From Sphingobacteriia bacterium (GTDB lineage Bacteria; Bacteroidota; Bacteroidia; Chitinophagales; Chitinophagaceae): DNA of 64,000 nucleotides. Location of the stretch: positions 67,001-131,000 of the forward strand of contig RDZY01000008.1 in assembly GCA_004294135.1 (NCBI GenBank), read 5' to 3'. The translations under genes and the position numbers were made by a program. The notes beneath the pieces were generated by a model. The model did no database searches and was not told the DNA's origin. It saw nothing but the letters and a program-made list of their open reading frames with translations. Position 1 is the stretch's first letter. Each line of letters starts with the position of its first letter. Positions 25,892-34,336 of the stretch are shown in pieces.

Positions 25892-28186
25892 ATGATTATC
25901 TTTATGCCTATGAAAAATCAATCCAATTATCCAGTATATATTATTACCTATATCGGTCTATTATTGATCTCAATGGGCAATTGTAAAGCCCAATCAACCA
26001 GTCGACAAAAAATTCCCATCGACCCTAAAAGATGGTACCAAATTACCAATGCCTCTAGTGGACTTGGTCCATTATTTGATGGTGATTTATACACCAGCAT
26101 TCATACTGGATATGGTAAAATTCTTTCCAGCTACCAAGCTTTTTACCCAGTACTAGAGGGAGAGTCAATTGAAATCGACAGTATTCGGCTCTTTGATTGG
26201 GAAGGGGTACCAGATATTCCAATGCTACTTTTTGCCATAGATGATCAGTGGAATAAAATACCATTGGCCAGCTTTGTTGGAAATCAATACAGTGCTTGGG
26301 TAGGTCCTTATCCAGAAAGGCAGGCTGTTTTTTCTTTGGATTCTGCTGTTACTAATATCAAGTATTTATTAATAGAAACCGATGGCTCATTCCCTTCAGA
26401 AATTGAATTATACGGATTATACCACCAGCCCAATGCACTTGCTCCAACCCTAAAAAAAACAATTCCACTTAGCAACTATTTTGGTATTAATGCTTACGAA
26501 TGGGATTTTTTAAACCCCTTTATTAATCCATTTGTAATAGATGAAAACAAGTTTGCCGCAGTCAAAAATTTCACTGGCGTGAGGCATTATATGGACTGGC
26601 AAAAATTAGAACAATCGGAAGGGAATTACACATTTAGCCCCACCCATAGCGGTGGTTGGAATTACGATACCATCTATTCGCGTTGTAAGGAGTCTGGCAT
26701 TGAAGTACTTGCTTGTTTAAAAACGGTACCAGATTGGATTTTAGCTACCTATCCTGAATCAGAAAGAGATAATGAAAATATTCCCTTGCTTTATGGCAAG
26801 AATTACAACGACCCGCTATCATATATAGAGCAAGCTAGGGTTGGATTTCAGTATATAGCCCGTTATGGTTACAATAAAAATATTGATTCTAGTTTGGTAA
26901 AAGTAAACAGTACGCCAAGGTGGACCAATGATGATATCAATACCAAAAAAATAGGATTGGGATTGATCCGATATATTGAATGTGATAACGAAAGAGATAA
27001 GTGGTGGAAGGGAAGAAAAGCGTATCAGACAGGTAGAGAATATGCTGCCAACTTATCTGCTTTTTATGATGGACATAAAAATACTTTGGGAGCAGGAGTA
27101 GGCGTAAAAAATGCCGACAGTACTATAAAAGTAGTCATGGCAGGAGTAGCTTTGACCAATACCGATTATTTAAGGGCAATGATTGATTGGTGCAAAGAAT
27201 TCAGGGGCTATAAACCCGATGGATCTATTAATTTATGTTGGGACATTGCCAACTATCACCTTTACAGCACCGATCCCTCGTTAAATAGAGGTGTTGCACC
27301 TGAAAAAGTAATTGCAGGTATAGGAGCAGACTCTACTGCAAAAGCGTTTATAAGTGTTGCTCACCAATACCTAAAAAATATGCCAGTATGGGTTACAGAA
27401 TCGGGGTATGATATTAATGAAGGAAGCCATAATAAAGTTATTGGTGTTGGAACTAAAACAGTTTTACAAACCCAAGCGGATTGGATACTTAGAACCTCAT
27501 TATTGTATGCAAGAAATGGTGTTGAATATTTATTTTTTTATCAGCTGCAGGACGACAATCCGCTTTCAAACGCATTGTATGGCACCAGTGGTTTAATTAA
27601 TCAGAACCTAACACCCAGGCCTGCAACAGATTATATTCGCCAGACCAATAAATTATTTGGCAGATATAGTTATGTAAAAACAATGAGTACCGATCCAATG
27701 GTAGATTTATACAGTGTTGGAGATTCGCAGATGCATGTTATTTATGTGCCGGATGAAATAGGAAGAACTGAAATATATACATTAAATTTAAACAATGCCG
27801 ATTCAGCAATAATCTATACCCCAGCCGAAGGTATGGTAGATATGAATTCAAGCACCGTAAAAACGACCAACGGAATGCTTACCATAACCGCTACAGAAAC
27901 CCCCGTATTTTTGATAGGAAAGGGACAGCAACAACAGTATAAATCTAGTAATACAATTAGATTATTTCCCAATCCCGCCACTACTAATATTACAGTAGAG
28001 GGACTTAGAGCTGGCATAAGATCGCAGATAACCATTATAAATACGGAGGGAAATCCCATTAAAACAGTAACAGGTATTACACCTCAAGTGAGTATAGATA
28101 TCTCCCCAATAGTACCAGCCGCTTATTTTATGATCATCAATTCTGGAAGAAAGCAAACTGTTTTGCCTTTTATTAAAGTGAGGTAA
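25892..28186 (+). CDS. Secreted clan GH-A glycosidase with type IX secretion sorting domain
   Basis: The 764-aa protein has a signal peptide (the ATG at 25910 may be the real start), an N-terminal region (about 45-175) with F5/8 type C/discoidin-like features (LFDGDLYTSI, IDSIRLFDWEG), and a TIM-barrel at about 195-600. The pair DNE (365-367) and VTESGY (501-506) fit the acid/base and nucleophile glutamates of clan GH-A, with GH39-like spacing. The last 75 residues are a type IX secretion C-terminal domain (LFPNPATTNITVEG, ending QTVLPFIKVR). It is probably a secreted beta-glycosidase; the substrate is unknown. It is divergent from the lipoprotein cluster. Confidence 0.8.
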   Translation: MIIFMPMKNQSNYPVYIITYIGLLLISMGNCKAQSTSRQKIPIDPKRWYQITNASSGLGPLFDGDLYTSIHTGYGKILSSYQAFYPVLEGESIEIDSIRLFDWEGVPDIPMLLFAIDDQWNKIPLASFVGNQYSAWVGPYPERQAVFSLDSAVTNIKYLLIETDGSFPSEIELYGLYHQPNALAPTLKKTIPLSNYFGINAYEWDFLNPFINPFVIDENKFAAVKNFTGVRHYMDWQKLEQSEGNYTFSPTHSGGWNYDTIYSRCKESGIEVLACLKTVPDWILATYPESERDNENIPLLYGKNYNDPLSYIEQARVGFQYIARYGYNKNIDSSLVKVNSTPRWTNDDINTKKIGLGLIRYIECDNERDKWWKGRKAYQTGREYAANLSAFYDGHKNTLGAGVGVKNADSTIKVVMAGVALTNTDYLRAMIDWCKEFRGYKPDGSINLCWDIANYHLYSTDPSLNRGVAPEKVIAGIGADSTAKAFISVAHQYLKNMPVWVTESGYDINEGSHNKVIGVGTKTVLQTQADWILRTSLLYARNGVEYLFFYQLQDDNPLSNALYGTSGLINQNLTPRPATDYIRQTNKLFGRYSYVKTMSTDPMVDLYSVGDSQMHVIYVPDEIGRTEIYTLNLNNADSAIIYTPAEGMVDMNSSTVKTTNGMLTITATETPVFLIGKGQQQQYKSSNTIRLFPNPATTNITVEGLRAGIRSQITIINTEGNPIKTVTGITPQVSIDISPIVPAAYFMIINSGRKQTVLPFIKVR

Positions 28187-28236
28187 GAAAATATTTTAAG
28201 GAAGTGTAAAATGAACTGGGTTCATGTTTCATTTAA

Positions 28237-28371
28237 TTAGGGGGTTAATACAATACCACTAACACCAATGATGGCAATCTGCTCTTTACTAACTGCGAAT
28301 ACAACCTTCACTGGCAGAAAAGATCCAGTCTCTATTGTTTGCTTGCTTGGATCGTTGTGTATACTGCTCAT
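28237..28371 (-). pseudogene. Possible short gene remnant (44 codons)
   Basis: A minus-strand ORF opens MSSIHNDPSK and ends GVSGIVLTP. It looks codon-like but matches no family I know, and a stop (TGA) lies 10 codons upstream. It could be the tail of a decayed gene or chance. Confidence 0.2.
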
Positions 28372-28547
28372 ACCCTGAGCCACTCCTTTGCAACGCACTC
28401 ACTCGATAATGGCTGTAATATTATTAATAAGAGCATAAATTAGTGATAGTATAAATTATTTTCCGTATATTTTATAATGCAAAGGCGAGGAACAAAATAT
28501 TGTCAGGAAACGAAACGAATTTTGGTGATAGACATCAAAAGGAGAAG

Positions 28548-28580
28548 TACGGACTTAATACGGCGATAATACGGAGAATT
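28548..28580. repeat. Three 11-bp direct repeats (TACGG units)
   Basis: TACGG begins at 28548, 28559 and 28570, exactly 11 bp apart. The first two units share TACGGxxxTAA (TACGGACTTAA and TACGGCGATAA); the third is TACGGAGAATT. One-turn spacing places all copies on the same DNA face. Confidence 0.55.
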
Positions 28581-28587
28581 TGTAGCG

Positions 28588-29847
28588 TTAAATAAATGCT
28601 GCTGACATCCTTTCTTGCTCTGCATTTGAAATTTTATAGTTGGCAGCAACTTTTTTCCAGTCTTTTACAACAGCAGAAACTTGTTGTATTATTTGTGAGG
28701 CTTTATCATCTGATAAGCGAAAATAACCGGCTACTTCCATTGCTATATCCAAATCAAGTGAGTTATCTGCATCGGTAATGTTAAGGCTTAATCCCTTTCC
28801 GTATTCATTGGGATTAATGTCATAGGCAGGTGAAAGCAGCCATCCTTTTTCTGTCAGCAAAAAACCGTGATTACGCAGGTGGTCGTCTGTATTTTTTACA
28901 CAGATACTAAATACAATTCTTCGCCAAAGCTCTTCTAAGTCTTTTTCAACTGCAGCACCATGCCGTGAGATAAACTCCATCAACTCAAAATAGCTTGCAC
29001 CGGAAGCATCCTCTCCATCTATGTGGCCCAGCAATGTCATTGCAGATGCAAAATGAATTCGTTCACCGGCTGCTGTTCTGTCAAAACGTTTTGTGAGGTA
29101 GGTATGATGCTTATTATTAAACTGCAGCAGTTTTCCTTCCGCAACATTGATACCTGCGTTTATTGCAAGTTGATTGGTAACCATTTCCCATGCTGCTATG
29201 TCTTTATCATCGTTCCTGCTTGGGAATTTTGCAATCCACAAATTATTATGTGCATCCATTACACTTGCTTTTGGCCTGGCACCACCTAATGATGAACCCG
29301 GGGCTATCAGCATAGCTACCCATTTTAAATATTCTGGGTCGTCTGTATTATCTTCTTCAAATTTTAAACTTGCATGTTCCAGTTCCCGTAGCGATGTCCA
29401 TGGTGGGGCAGCCATAGCTTTGTTGTCGTTCAGGAAAAGCTCATCAGTATCTAATTTAAAACGCAGTGCACCCATCCTATGCCCATCATATACACCCAAT
29501 AAAAAATCTGACTCCAATAATTTTTTTGCAGCCCTGTCTTCTTGTTTTGCAATGGCAGCTTCTCTACGCTGCATCAATACTCTTCCCCACCTGTCCGGGC
29601 ATGAATCCAGAAAAACACCAAAGTTTGGTTTATCATCCCGTGGATAATATGCTCCTGAATATAGCTGCAAATCAGGGTCTATCATTTGAGAAAAACCAGA
29701 TTTGAGCCATACATCAGCATACTCAAATGAAAAAGATTCTTTTCCTTTTGCCGGTGATACTGACAGCATACCCATCAGCGACGGTTCCTCTAAACCCTGC
29801 CAATATGCATATACCTGAATGTCTTTTTTTGTGTTTACTGCTGCCAT
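28588..29847 (-). CDS. hipA: HipA-family serine/threonine kinase toxin
   Basis: The 419-aa protein is a full-length HipA with the N-terminal subdomain-1 (about 10-130) and the kinase core. The G-loop region SSLGGARPKAS (186-195) is present, the catalytic Asp is probably D321 in KNTDDHLRNHG, and the metal-binding Asp is D343 in SPAYDINP. E. coli HipA phosphorylates glutamyl-tRNA synthetase and stalls translation; the target of this clade is not known. hipA starts 8 bases after the hipB stop, as is usual. By eye the gene looks more GC-rich than its neighbours, and it sits near tRNA-Asp, which suggests horizontal arrival. Confidence 0.9.
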   Translation of the reverse strand: MAAVNTKKDIQVYAYWQGLEEPSLMGMLSVSPAKGKESFSFEYADVWLKSGFSQMIDPDLQLYSGAYYPRDDKPNFGVFLDSCPDRWGRVLMQRREAAIAKQEDRAAKKLLESDFLLGVYDGHRMGALRFKLDTDELFLNDNKAMAAPPWTSLRELEHASLKFEEDNTDDPEYLKWVAMLIAPGSSLGGARPKASVMDAHNNLWIAKFPSRNDDKDIAAWEMVTNQLAINAGINVAEGKLLQFNNKHHTYLTKRFDRTAAGERIHFASAMTLLGHIDGEDASGASYFELMEFISRHGAAVEKDLEELWRRIVFSICVKNTDDHLRNHGFLLTEKGWLLSPAYDINPNEYGKGLSLNITDADNSLDLDIAMEVAGYFRLSDDKASQIIQQVSAVVKDWKKVAANYKISNAEQERMSAAFI

Positions 29848-29855
29848 TACTATAC

Positions 29856-30167
29856 TTATTTTTTTGGTGCCCTTTCTTTTACTGTTAATTCTGCATCCTG
29901 TAATTTTCTGCCAAGGGTATCATCTACTGCTACTTTTAATAAATCCTTTTCCAGGTTCAATACAAAAAGTACCTGGGCATAAGAACCTATAGCAACGCCA
30001 GGCAAACCTTTTTCTATTGAAAACAAGGTTGGCCGGCTGATGTTAGCCCTCTCCGCCACCTGCTCTGCACTTAGTTTGCGGCGTAGCCGGGCCAGCTTAA
30101 TATTTTCGCCAAATTCTGTAAGAATTTTAGCTGTACTTGGCAATATCTGAGATTTCTTATTCCGCAT
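29856..30167 (-). CDS. hipB: HipB-type antitoxin, XRE-family repressor
   Basis: The 103-aa protein has an XRE helix-turn-helix (about 22-75): GENIKLARLRRKLSAEQVAERANISRPTL, then a positive/hydrophobic C-terminal part. The family binds operators in its own promoter and neutralises HipA. It lies directly upstream of hipA and downstream of a 32-bp inverted repeat, which fits autoregulation. Length is close to E. coli HipB (88 aa). Confidence 0.88.
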   Translation of the reverse strand: MRNKKSQILPSTAKILTEFGENIKLARLRRKLSAEQVAERANISRPTLFSIEKGLPGVAIGSYAQVLFVLNLEKDLLKVAVDDTLGRKLQDAELTVKERAPKK

Positions 30168-30178
30168 AATGATAATTA

Positions 30179-30210
30179 TATTTTACAAAAATAGCGTATT
30201 TTGTAAAATA
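30179..30210 (-). promoter_or_regulatory. hipBA operator: 12-bp perfect inverted repeat overlapping a -7 box
   Basis: TATTTTACAAAA and TTTTGTAAAATA are exact reverse complements separated by 8 bp (ATAGCGTA). The site begins 12 bases upstream of the hipB ATG (30167). On the minus strand TATTTTTG (30193-30186), a TAnnTTTG -7 box, sits in the spacer and one arm, so a bound repressor would block transcription. Confidence 0.7.
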
Positions 30211-30219
30211 CTATTTACA

Positions 30220-30390
30220 TTATTTAAATAAATGGCAATAAAATGGCATTAGGGGGTCAATTTGAGTGGATTTTCCAGGTTGAGTGCCTATTCTATTTCG
30301 ATCAAAGTCAAATCTGATTGAAATAGGGGAAAGTCCCTCTTTATTTTTTCTCCACTTTCCTAGTTCTGGGTAAATGTTTAGTTGGTTCAT
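30220..30390 (-). pseudogene. Integrase-like N-terminal fragment
   Basis: A 56-codon ORF from the ATG at 30390 reads MNQLNIYPELGKWRKNKEGLSPISIRF and then DFDRNRIGTQPG. The pattern (basic strand, RKNKEG-SPI-IR) resembles the arm-type DNA-binding domain that opens Bacteroidota tyrosine recombinases, which run to 400 aa. The frame ends at 30220, with no catalytic domain. A good purine-rich AAAGGAG precedes the ATG, unusual here. It may be a broken integrase next to its tRNA target; remains of an IS21-type element are the other reading. Confidence 0.4.
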
Positions 30391-30403
30391 TTGTTCTCCT
30401 TTT

Positions 30404-30439
30404 AAAATGTTGACGCAGATGTTGCAAAATGTTGACGCA
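30404..30439. repeat. Pair of 14-bp direct repeats, 22 bp apart
   Basis: AAAATGTTGACGCA occurs at 30404-30417 and 30426-30439 with no mismatch. The start-to-start distance of 22 bp is about two helical turns. The pair lies just upstream of the integrase-like fragment and could be recombinase arm sites, or IS21-type terminal repeats. Confidence 0.6.
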
Positions 30440-30563
30440 AAACATACCGATAAAGGCGTTTTTTGGCATTTATTAACACATAACGAGGAGAACACTGGTT
30501 TCCTAAAACGCAGATGGGTCGCTGAAAGTAGCAACCCATAAGGATTCCGTGAATTAATCTTCG

Positions 30564-30637
30564 CGGACCGGACGGGACTCGAACCCGCGACCTCCGCCGT
30601 GACAGGGCGGCATTCTAACCAACTGAACTACCGATCC
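30564..30637 (-). tRNA. tRNA-Asp (anticodon GTC)
   Basis: A 74-nt cloverleaf: acceptor GGATCGG pairs with CCGGTCC (one T-G pair), D-arm with AGTTCAGTTGGTTAGA, anticodon stem CCGCC/GGCGG around CTGTCAC (anticodon GTC), T-arm GCGGG TTCGAGTC CCGTC. The discriminator base is G73, as expected for tRNA-Asp. CCA is not encoded. The gene 3' end faces the hipBA patch, which makes it the likely attachment site. Confidence 0.95.
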
Positions 30638-30674
30638 TTTCCTTTTCAACCTAAATAGGTCGTTTTAGGGACGG

Positions 30675-30707
30675 CAAAGATAAGGGTAAAAGGGTTTTTG
30701 AAACAAA
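30675..30707 (-). promoter_or_regulatory. Promoter of tRNA-Asp
   Basis: On the minus strand TTTG (30707-30704) and TATCTTTG (30682-30675) are separated by 21 bases, a textbook Bacteroidota promoter (TTTG -33 and TAnnTTTG -7). Transcription would start near 30669, about 30 bases before the mature 5' end. Confidence 0.65.
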
Positions 30708-30758
30708 TCTTTTCGAAAAAAAAAGCAATCACTATTTTTACCGTCTTAATCGAACAAA

Positions 30759-31745
30759 ATGCCTCAATACCCACATAGACAATTTCTTGATTTTGAAAAT
30801 CCAATCAAAGAATTATACGAACAGATTGATGATACAAAAAAGCTTTCTGAAAAAAATCCTAAGATTGATTACACTACCACTTTACAGCAATTGGAGGATG
30901 CTATCTTGGAAAAAAGAAAAGAAATCACCCAGCACCTTACTCCATGGCAAAGGGTACAACTAAGCCGTCACCCAGATAGACCATATACCCTCAAGTATAT
31001 TGAGAATATGACTACCAACTTTGTGGAATTGCACGGTGATAGAAATGTAAAAGACGATAAAGCTATGGTGGGCGGTTTTGCCGAACTTTCAGGAAGAACT
31101 GTAATGATGATTGGCCAACAGAAAGGCGTAAATACCAAAATGAGGCAGTTGCGCAATTTTGGTATGGCTAACCCAGAAGGATATCGCAAAGCACTTCGCT
31201 TAATGCGGCTGGCAGAAAAATTTAATAAACCCGTTGTCTGCCTGATTGATACTCCCGGCGCGTTTCCTGGATTAGAGGCTGAAGAACGCGGGCAAGGGGA
31301 AGCCATTGCTAGAAATATTTATGAAATGATTCGCCTTAAAGTCCCGGTTGTTGTAGTGATTATTGGTGAAGGTGCCAGCGGAGGCGCACTAGGTATTGGA
31401 GTTGGCGATAAAGTACTCATGATGGAAAATACTTGGTACACCGTAATCTCTCCTGAAAGTTGCAGCTCCATCCTATGGCGTAGCTGGGATAAAAAAGAAA
31501 TTGCAGCCGAACAACTTAGATTAACAGCAACTGATATGAAAGGTTTTGGTCTAGTAGATGAAATTGTGCACGAACCTTTGGGTGGTGCACACTGGAATTA
31601 TCAGGAAGCTGCCGATATTTTAAAAAGCTATATTACAAAATCAATTGATGAATTAAGCCCAATTCAAGCATCTGAAAGAATTAATAACCGTATTGAGAAA
31701 TATGGCATGATGGGATTTTGGGAAGAAACAACCATAACTAATTAA
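30759..31745 (+). CDS. accA: Acetyl-CoA carboxylase carboxyltransferase, alpha subunit
   Basis: The 328-aa protein has the crotonase-like fold of AccA. Visible landmarks are [18 protein letters not shown] (about 70-86), [37 protein letters not shown] (the conserved acyl-CoA site) and [16 protein letters not shown]. With AccD it transfers the carboxyl group from biotin to acetyl-CoA, giving malonyl-CoA for fatty acid synthesis. Length is typical. It is followed 24 bases later by dapA, so the two may share a transcript, although their pathways differ. Confidence 0.96.
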   Translation: MPQYPHRQFLDFENPIKELYEQIDDTKKLSEKNPKIDYTTTLQQLEDAILEKRKEITQHLTPWQRVQLSRHPDRPYTLKYIENMTTNFVELHGDRNVKDDKAMVGGFAELSGRTVMMIGQQKGVNTKMRQLRNFGMANPEGYRKALRLMRLAEKFNKPVVCLIDTPGAFPGLEAEERGQGEAIARNIYEMIRLKVPVVVVIIGEGASGGALGIGVGDKVLMMENTWYTVISPESCSSILWRSWDKKEIAAEQLRLTATDMKGFGLVDEIVHEPLGGAHWNYQEAADILKSYITKSIDELSPIQASERINNRIEKYGMMGFWEETTITN

Positions 31746-31769
31746 ATTAAAAGTAAAAATAGCGGGGGA

Positions 31770-32654
31770 ATGAATATTCAGCAACAATTAGTAGGTACTG
31801 GCGTAGCATTGGTTACACCTTTTAATGAAAAAAATCAGGTGGACTTTGATGCATTGGGCAAGGTAATTAACACCATGATTGAAAATGAGGTAGAATATAT
31901 AGTAACATTGGGCACTACTGGCGAAACACCTGTATTGACCAATCCTGAGAAAATAGCTATCTTAAACTTTACATACGACAAAGTTGCTGGCAGGGTGCCT
32001 GTTGTGGTTGGTATTGGAGGAAATGACACGGCTGATTTAATACACGACTTAACCCATTTTCCCTTAGAAAGAGCTACTGCAATTCTCAGCGCATCTCCTT
32101 ATTATAATAAACCCTCACAAGAAGGTATTTACCAGCATTATAAAATGGTTGCCGCCGCATCTCCTTTACCCATTTTACTTTATAATGTACCAGGCAGAAC
32201 TGGGAGAAATATGACTGTATCTACCACTTTACGAATAGCCAATGAAATAGAAGGTATTATTGGTATTAAAGAAGCCAGTGGAGATATGATGCAGTGTATG
32301 CAGATTTTGAAAGATCGTCCAGAAAACTTTCTTGTTATTAGTGGCGATGATGCACTTGCACTTCCGCAAATTGCATGCGGTATGGATGGTGTAATTAGCG
32401 TTGCCGCAAATGCTTTTCCTAAAATTTTCAGTGATATGGTTCGCTTCAGTTTAAAGCATGAGTTTACGAATGCTAAGCAACTCAACAACCAATTGATGGA
32501 AGCTTACGATTTGATGTTTGTGGAGAACAATCCAGCAGGTGTTAAAGCATTTATGGTAGAACTATCGCTTATAAGCAACTTCCTCAGAATGCCTAACGTA
32601 CCATTAAGCAAATCAATCTATCAACAAATTATTGCTTATCTTACTAAACACTAA
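31770..32654 (+). CDS. dapA: 4-hydroxy-tetrahydrodipicolinate synthase
   Basis: The 294-aa TIM-barrel aldolase has the catalytic Schiff-base lysine K167 (GIKEASGD), the tyrosine Y138 (LLYNVPGRTG) and the TLGTTGE motif with T49/T50. It condenses pyruvate with aspartate semialdehyde, the first committed step to diaminopimelate and lysine. DAP links this gene to peptidoglycan synthesis. Other members of the DapA superfamily (N-acetylneuraminate lyase) are possible, but the motif set favours DapA. Confidence 0.93.
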   Translation: MNIQQQLVGTGVALVTPFNEKNQVDFDALGKVINTMIENEVEYIVTLGTTGETPVLTNPEKIAILNFTYDKVAGRVPVVVGIGGNDTADLIHDLTHFPLERATAILSASPYYNKPSQEGIYQHYKMVAAASPLPILLYNVPGRTGRNMTVSTTLRIANEIEGIIGIKEASGDMMQCMQILKDRPENFLVISGDDALALPQIACGMDGVISVAANAFPKIFSDMVRFSLKHEFTNAKQLNNQLMEAYDLMFVENNPAGVKAFMVELSLISNFLRMPNVPLSKSIYQQIIAYLTKH

Positions 32655-32668
32655 TTATTTAAGCAATG

Positions 32669-33094
32669 CTATTTAAAGAATTGCCTCACAAAATCATTTT
32701 CCTTTAATTCAGCTAAATTTTCAACACTTAATGGTTTGCTTACAAATTGAGCAACTACAGGAAATTTTTTTGCCCTAGAAAAATCTTCTGGATCAATTGT
32801 TGATGATAAGATGATTACTCTAGTATTAGGTAATTTACTGGCAAATTCTGGAATATATGCTTCAAGAAAATCCCAGCCATTCATTACTGGCATATTAATA
32901 TCTAGCAAAATTAAAGTTGGAGCGTCATCAATAGGATTCGTACTTGACGCAAATAATTCTTTGAAATAATCAATAGCATCACTCCCATCCACCGCTGTGA
33001 TAACTTCATCTGCAAACCCATTTCTTTTGAGCAGAAGCTTGGATATAGTAAGTGAAATACTATCATCATCTACGCAAAGGATTTTATTAATCAT
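32669..33094 (-). CDS. Single-domain response regulator
   Basis: Starting at the ATG at 33094 (MINKILCVDDD; the upstream frame opens only at a TTG), the protein is 141 aa and consists of one receiver domain. The acidic pocket is CVDDD, the phosphorylation site is D in LLLDINMPVMNGWDF, the switch residues are ILSST and the conserved Lys is in VSKPLS. There is no output domain, so it should act as a phosphorelay step or bind a partner. It is convergent with dapA and lies at the downstream end of the polysaccharide locus, with no kinase nearby. Confidence 0.88.
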   Translation of the reverse strand: MINKILCVDDDSISLTISKLLLKRNGFADEVITAVDGSDAIDYFKELFASSTNPIDDAPTLILLDINMPVMNGWDFLEAYIPEFASKLPNTRVIILSSTIDPEDFSRAKKFPVVAQFVSKPLSVENLAELKENDFVRQFFK

Positions 33095-33160
33095 TGATTG
33101 GATTTTAAAATAAAAGTACAACTATTAATGCAAAATGACTCGCAATTTTAAACGTAATAA

Positions 33161-34327
33161 TCATTTGCGTTTAGCTTTTTCCCAAAGTACGGTTTGTATT
33201 CCAAAAAAATATCGATAAAGACCAGCAATAACTGCATAATTCATCAAACAAAAATAATAGGGGATAAAAAATATTTTTATTTTCAACTGCTTCTTCTCTA
33301 ATTGCCAACCCAAAAAAGAAGCTCCATAAAAAAATAATTGACCAATTGCAATTAATCCATACATCGATGTGAGTCCATATTTATACAAAAACCAACCATT
33401 TATTATGAAAACAATAGGCATCAAGTAAGGTGTAACCAACCAACGCAGTATTCGGTGACTTATAAATTCAAAGCTTAGCACTGGCTGCTTAAATGGAAGG
33501 AACAACGACTTCAATCGGATGGTTGATTGAACTCCACCAGCGGCAATTCTTATCTTTCTTTTGAGTTCTTCACCCGTATCAGCAGAAGGTTTTTCCAATG
33601 CGTAAGCCTCGGGCTCGTATACAATCCTAAATCCTTTTAGTGCTATATTCATAGAAATCATAAAATCATCTAAAATGGTATCAGGCGCTACCGGTTCATA
33701 TAAATTAGTTCGGATACTAAACAACTCACCTGCCGCACCTACAACTGAATACAATTCCGAATCCCATTTTTTTAACTTTGATTCGTATTTCCAATAGAAT
33801 CCTTCTCCTGCTGTTGCATCCGCATTATCATCAATCTGAACGCGCTTCTCCCCTGCAACGGCCCCTACACTTGCATCAGCATAATGCCTGCATATATAAA
33901 GAATTGCTTCTTTATTCACCATTGTATTGGCATCGGTAAATACTACAATATCAGTTTCAACCTCAAACATTGCACGGTGTACCGCAGCAATTTTACCCGC
34001 TCTATCGGGTATATGCATTCCATTTATTTGAGGATATTTTGCAACAATTTCATTGGTTTGATCTGTAGATCCATCAGTGATAAAAATAAAACTAATTTTT
34101 TCGGAAGGATAAGTCAACTCCAACGTATTTAGTATTTTTTCTTCTATAATATACGCCTCATTGTATGCCGCAACTATAATAGTTACAGTAGGTGTATAAC
34201 CCAGTTTCTCCACCAGTCTTTTCCCTCCTATTATATTTTTTATTTTCAGTAACACAAACAATAATAGACCATAGCCTATATATGTATAAAGGATGATAAA
34301 AATGGCAACCCAAAATACTATTTCCAT
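33161..34327 (-). CDS. Membrane-bound family 2 glycosyltransferase
   Basis: The 388-aa protein has an N-terminal membrane helix (about 3-27), a GT-A domain with TVTIIVAAYNE (about 48-57), FTDGSTDQT, VVFTDANTMV as DxD-type motif and DDFMISMNIALKGFRIVYEP as the acceptor loop, and then several C-terminal helices (about 290-375). This matches processive or semi-processive GT2 enzymes such as those of polysaccharide synthesis. It is downstream of another GT2 (9-base gap) in the polysaccharide locus. Confidence 0.88.
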   Translation of the reverse strand: MEIVFWVAIFIILYTYIGYGLLLFVLLKIKNIIGGKRLVEKLGYTPTVTIIVAAYNEAYIIEEKILNTLELTYPSEKISFIFITDGSTDQTNEIVAKYPQINGMHIPDRAGKIAAVHRAMFEVETDIVVFTDANTMVNKEAILYICRHYADASVGAVAGEKRVQIDDNADATAGEGFYWKYESKLKKWDSELYSVVGAAGELFSIRTNLYEPVAPDTILDDFMISMNIALKGFRIVYEPEAYALEKPSADTGEELKRKIRIAAGGVQSTIRLKSLFLPFKQPVLSFEFISHRILRWLVTPYLMPIVFIINGWFLYKYGLTSMYGLIAIGQLFFYGASFLGWQLEKKQLKIKIFFIPYYFCLMNYAVIAGLYRYFFGIQTVLWEKAKRK

Positions 34328-34336
34328 AAGATTGAT

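Larger units (their letters stand above)
28187..28587. other. Intergenic stretch of about 400 bases at the accessory-region edge
   Basis: No long gene is present. The stretch holds a weak stem near 28211-28225 (ATGAAC/GTTCAT), a 44-codon minus-strand ORF (28237-28371), an AT-rich part (about 28400-28480) and three 11-bp tandem repeats (28548-28580) just past the hipA stop codon. It looks like a junction of decayed accessory DNA. Confidence 0.5.

Noticed and set aside
28548-28580. CRISPR-like repeat
   Set aside because: The units are only 11 bp with no spacers of separate sequence.
29174-29647. A 157-codon open frame on the plus strand, antisense to hipA
   Set aside because: It lies wholly inside hipA, has low-complexity Ser-rich composition and no domain. 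The hipA frame has all its motifs.
30391-30534. N-terminal extension of the integrase-like fragment to 30534
   Set aside because: It passes through the direct repeats and reads as a Cys-rich non-domain sequence. The ATG at 30390 has a good ribosome site.
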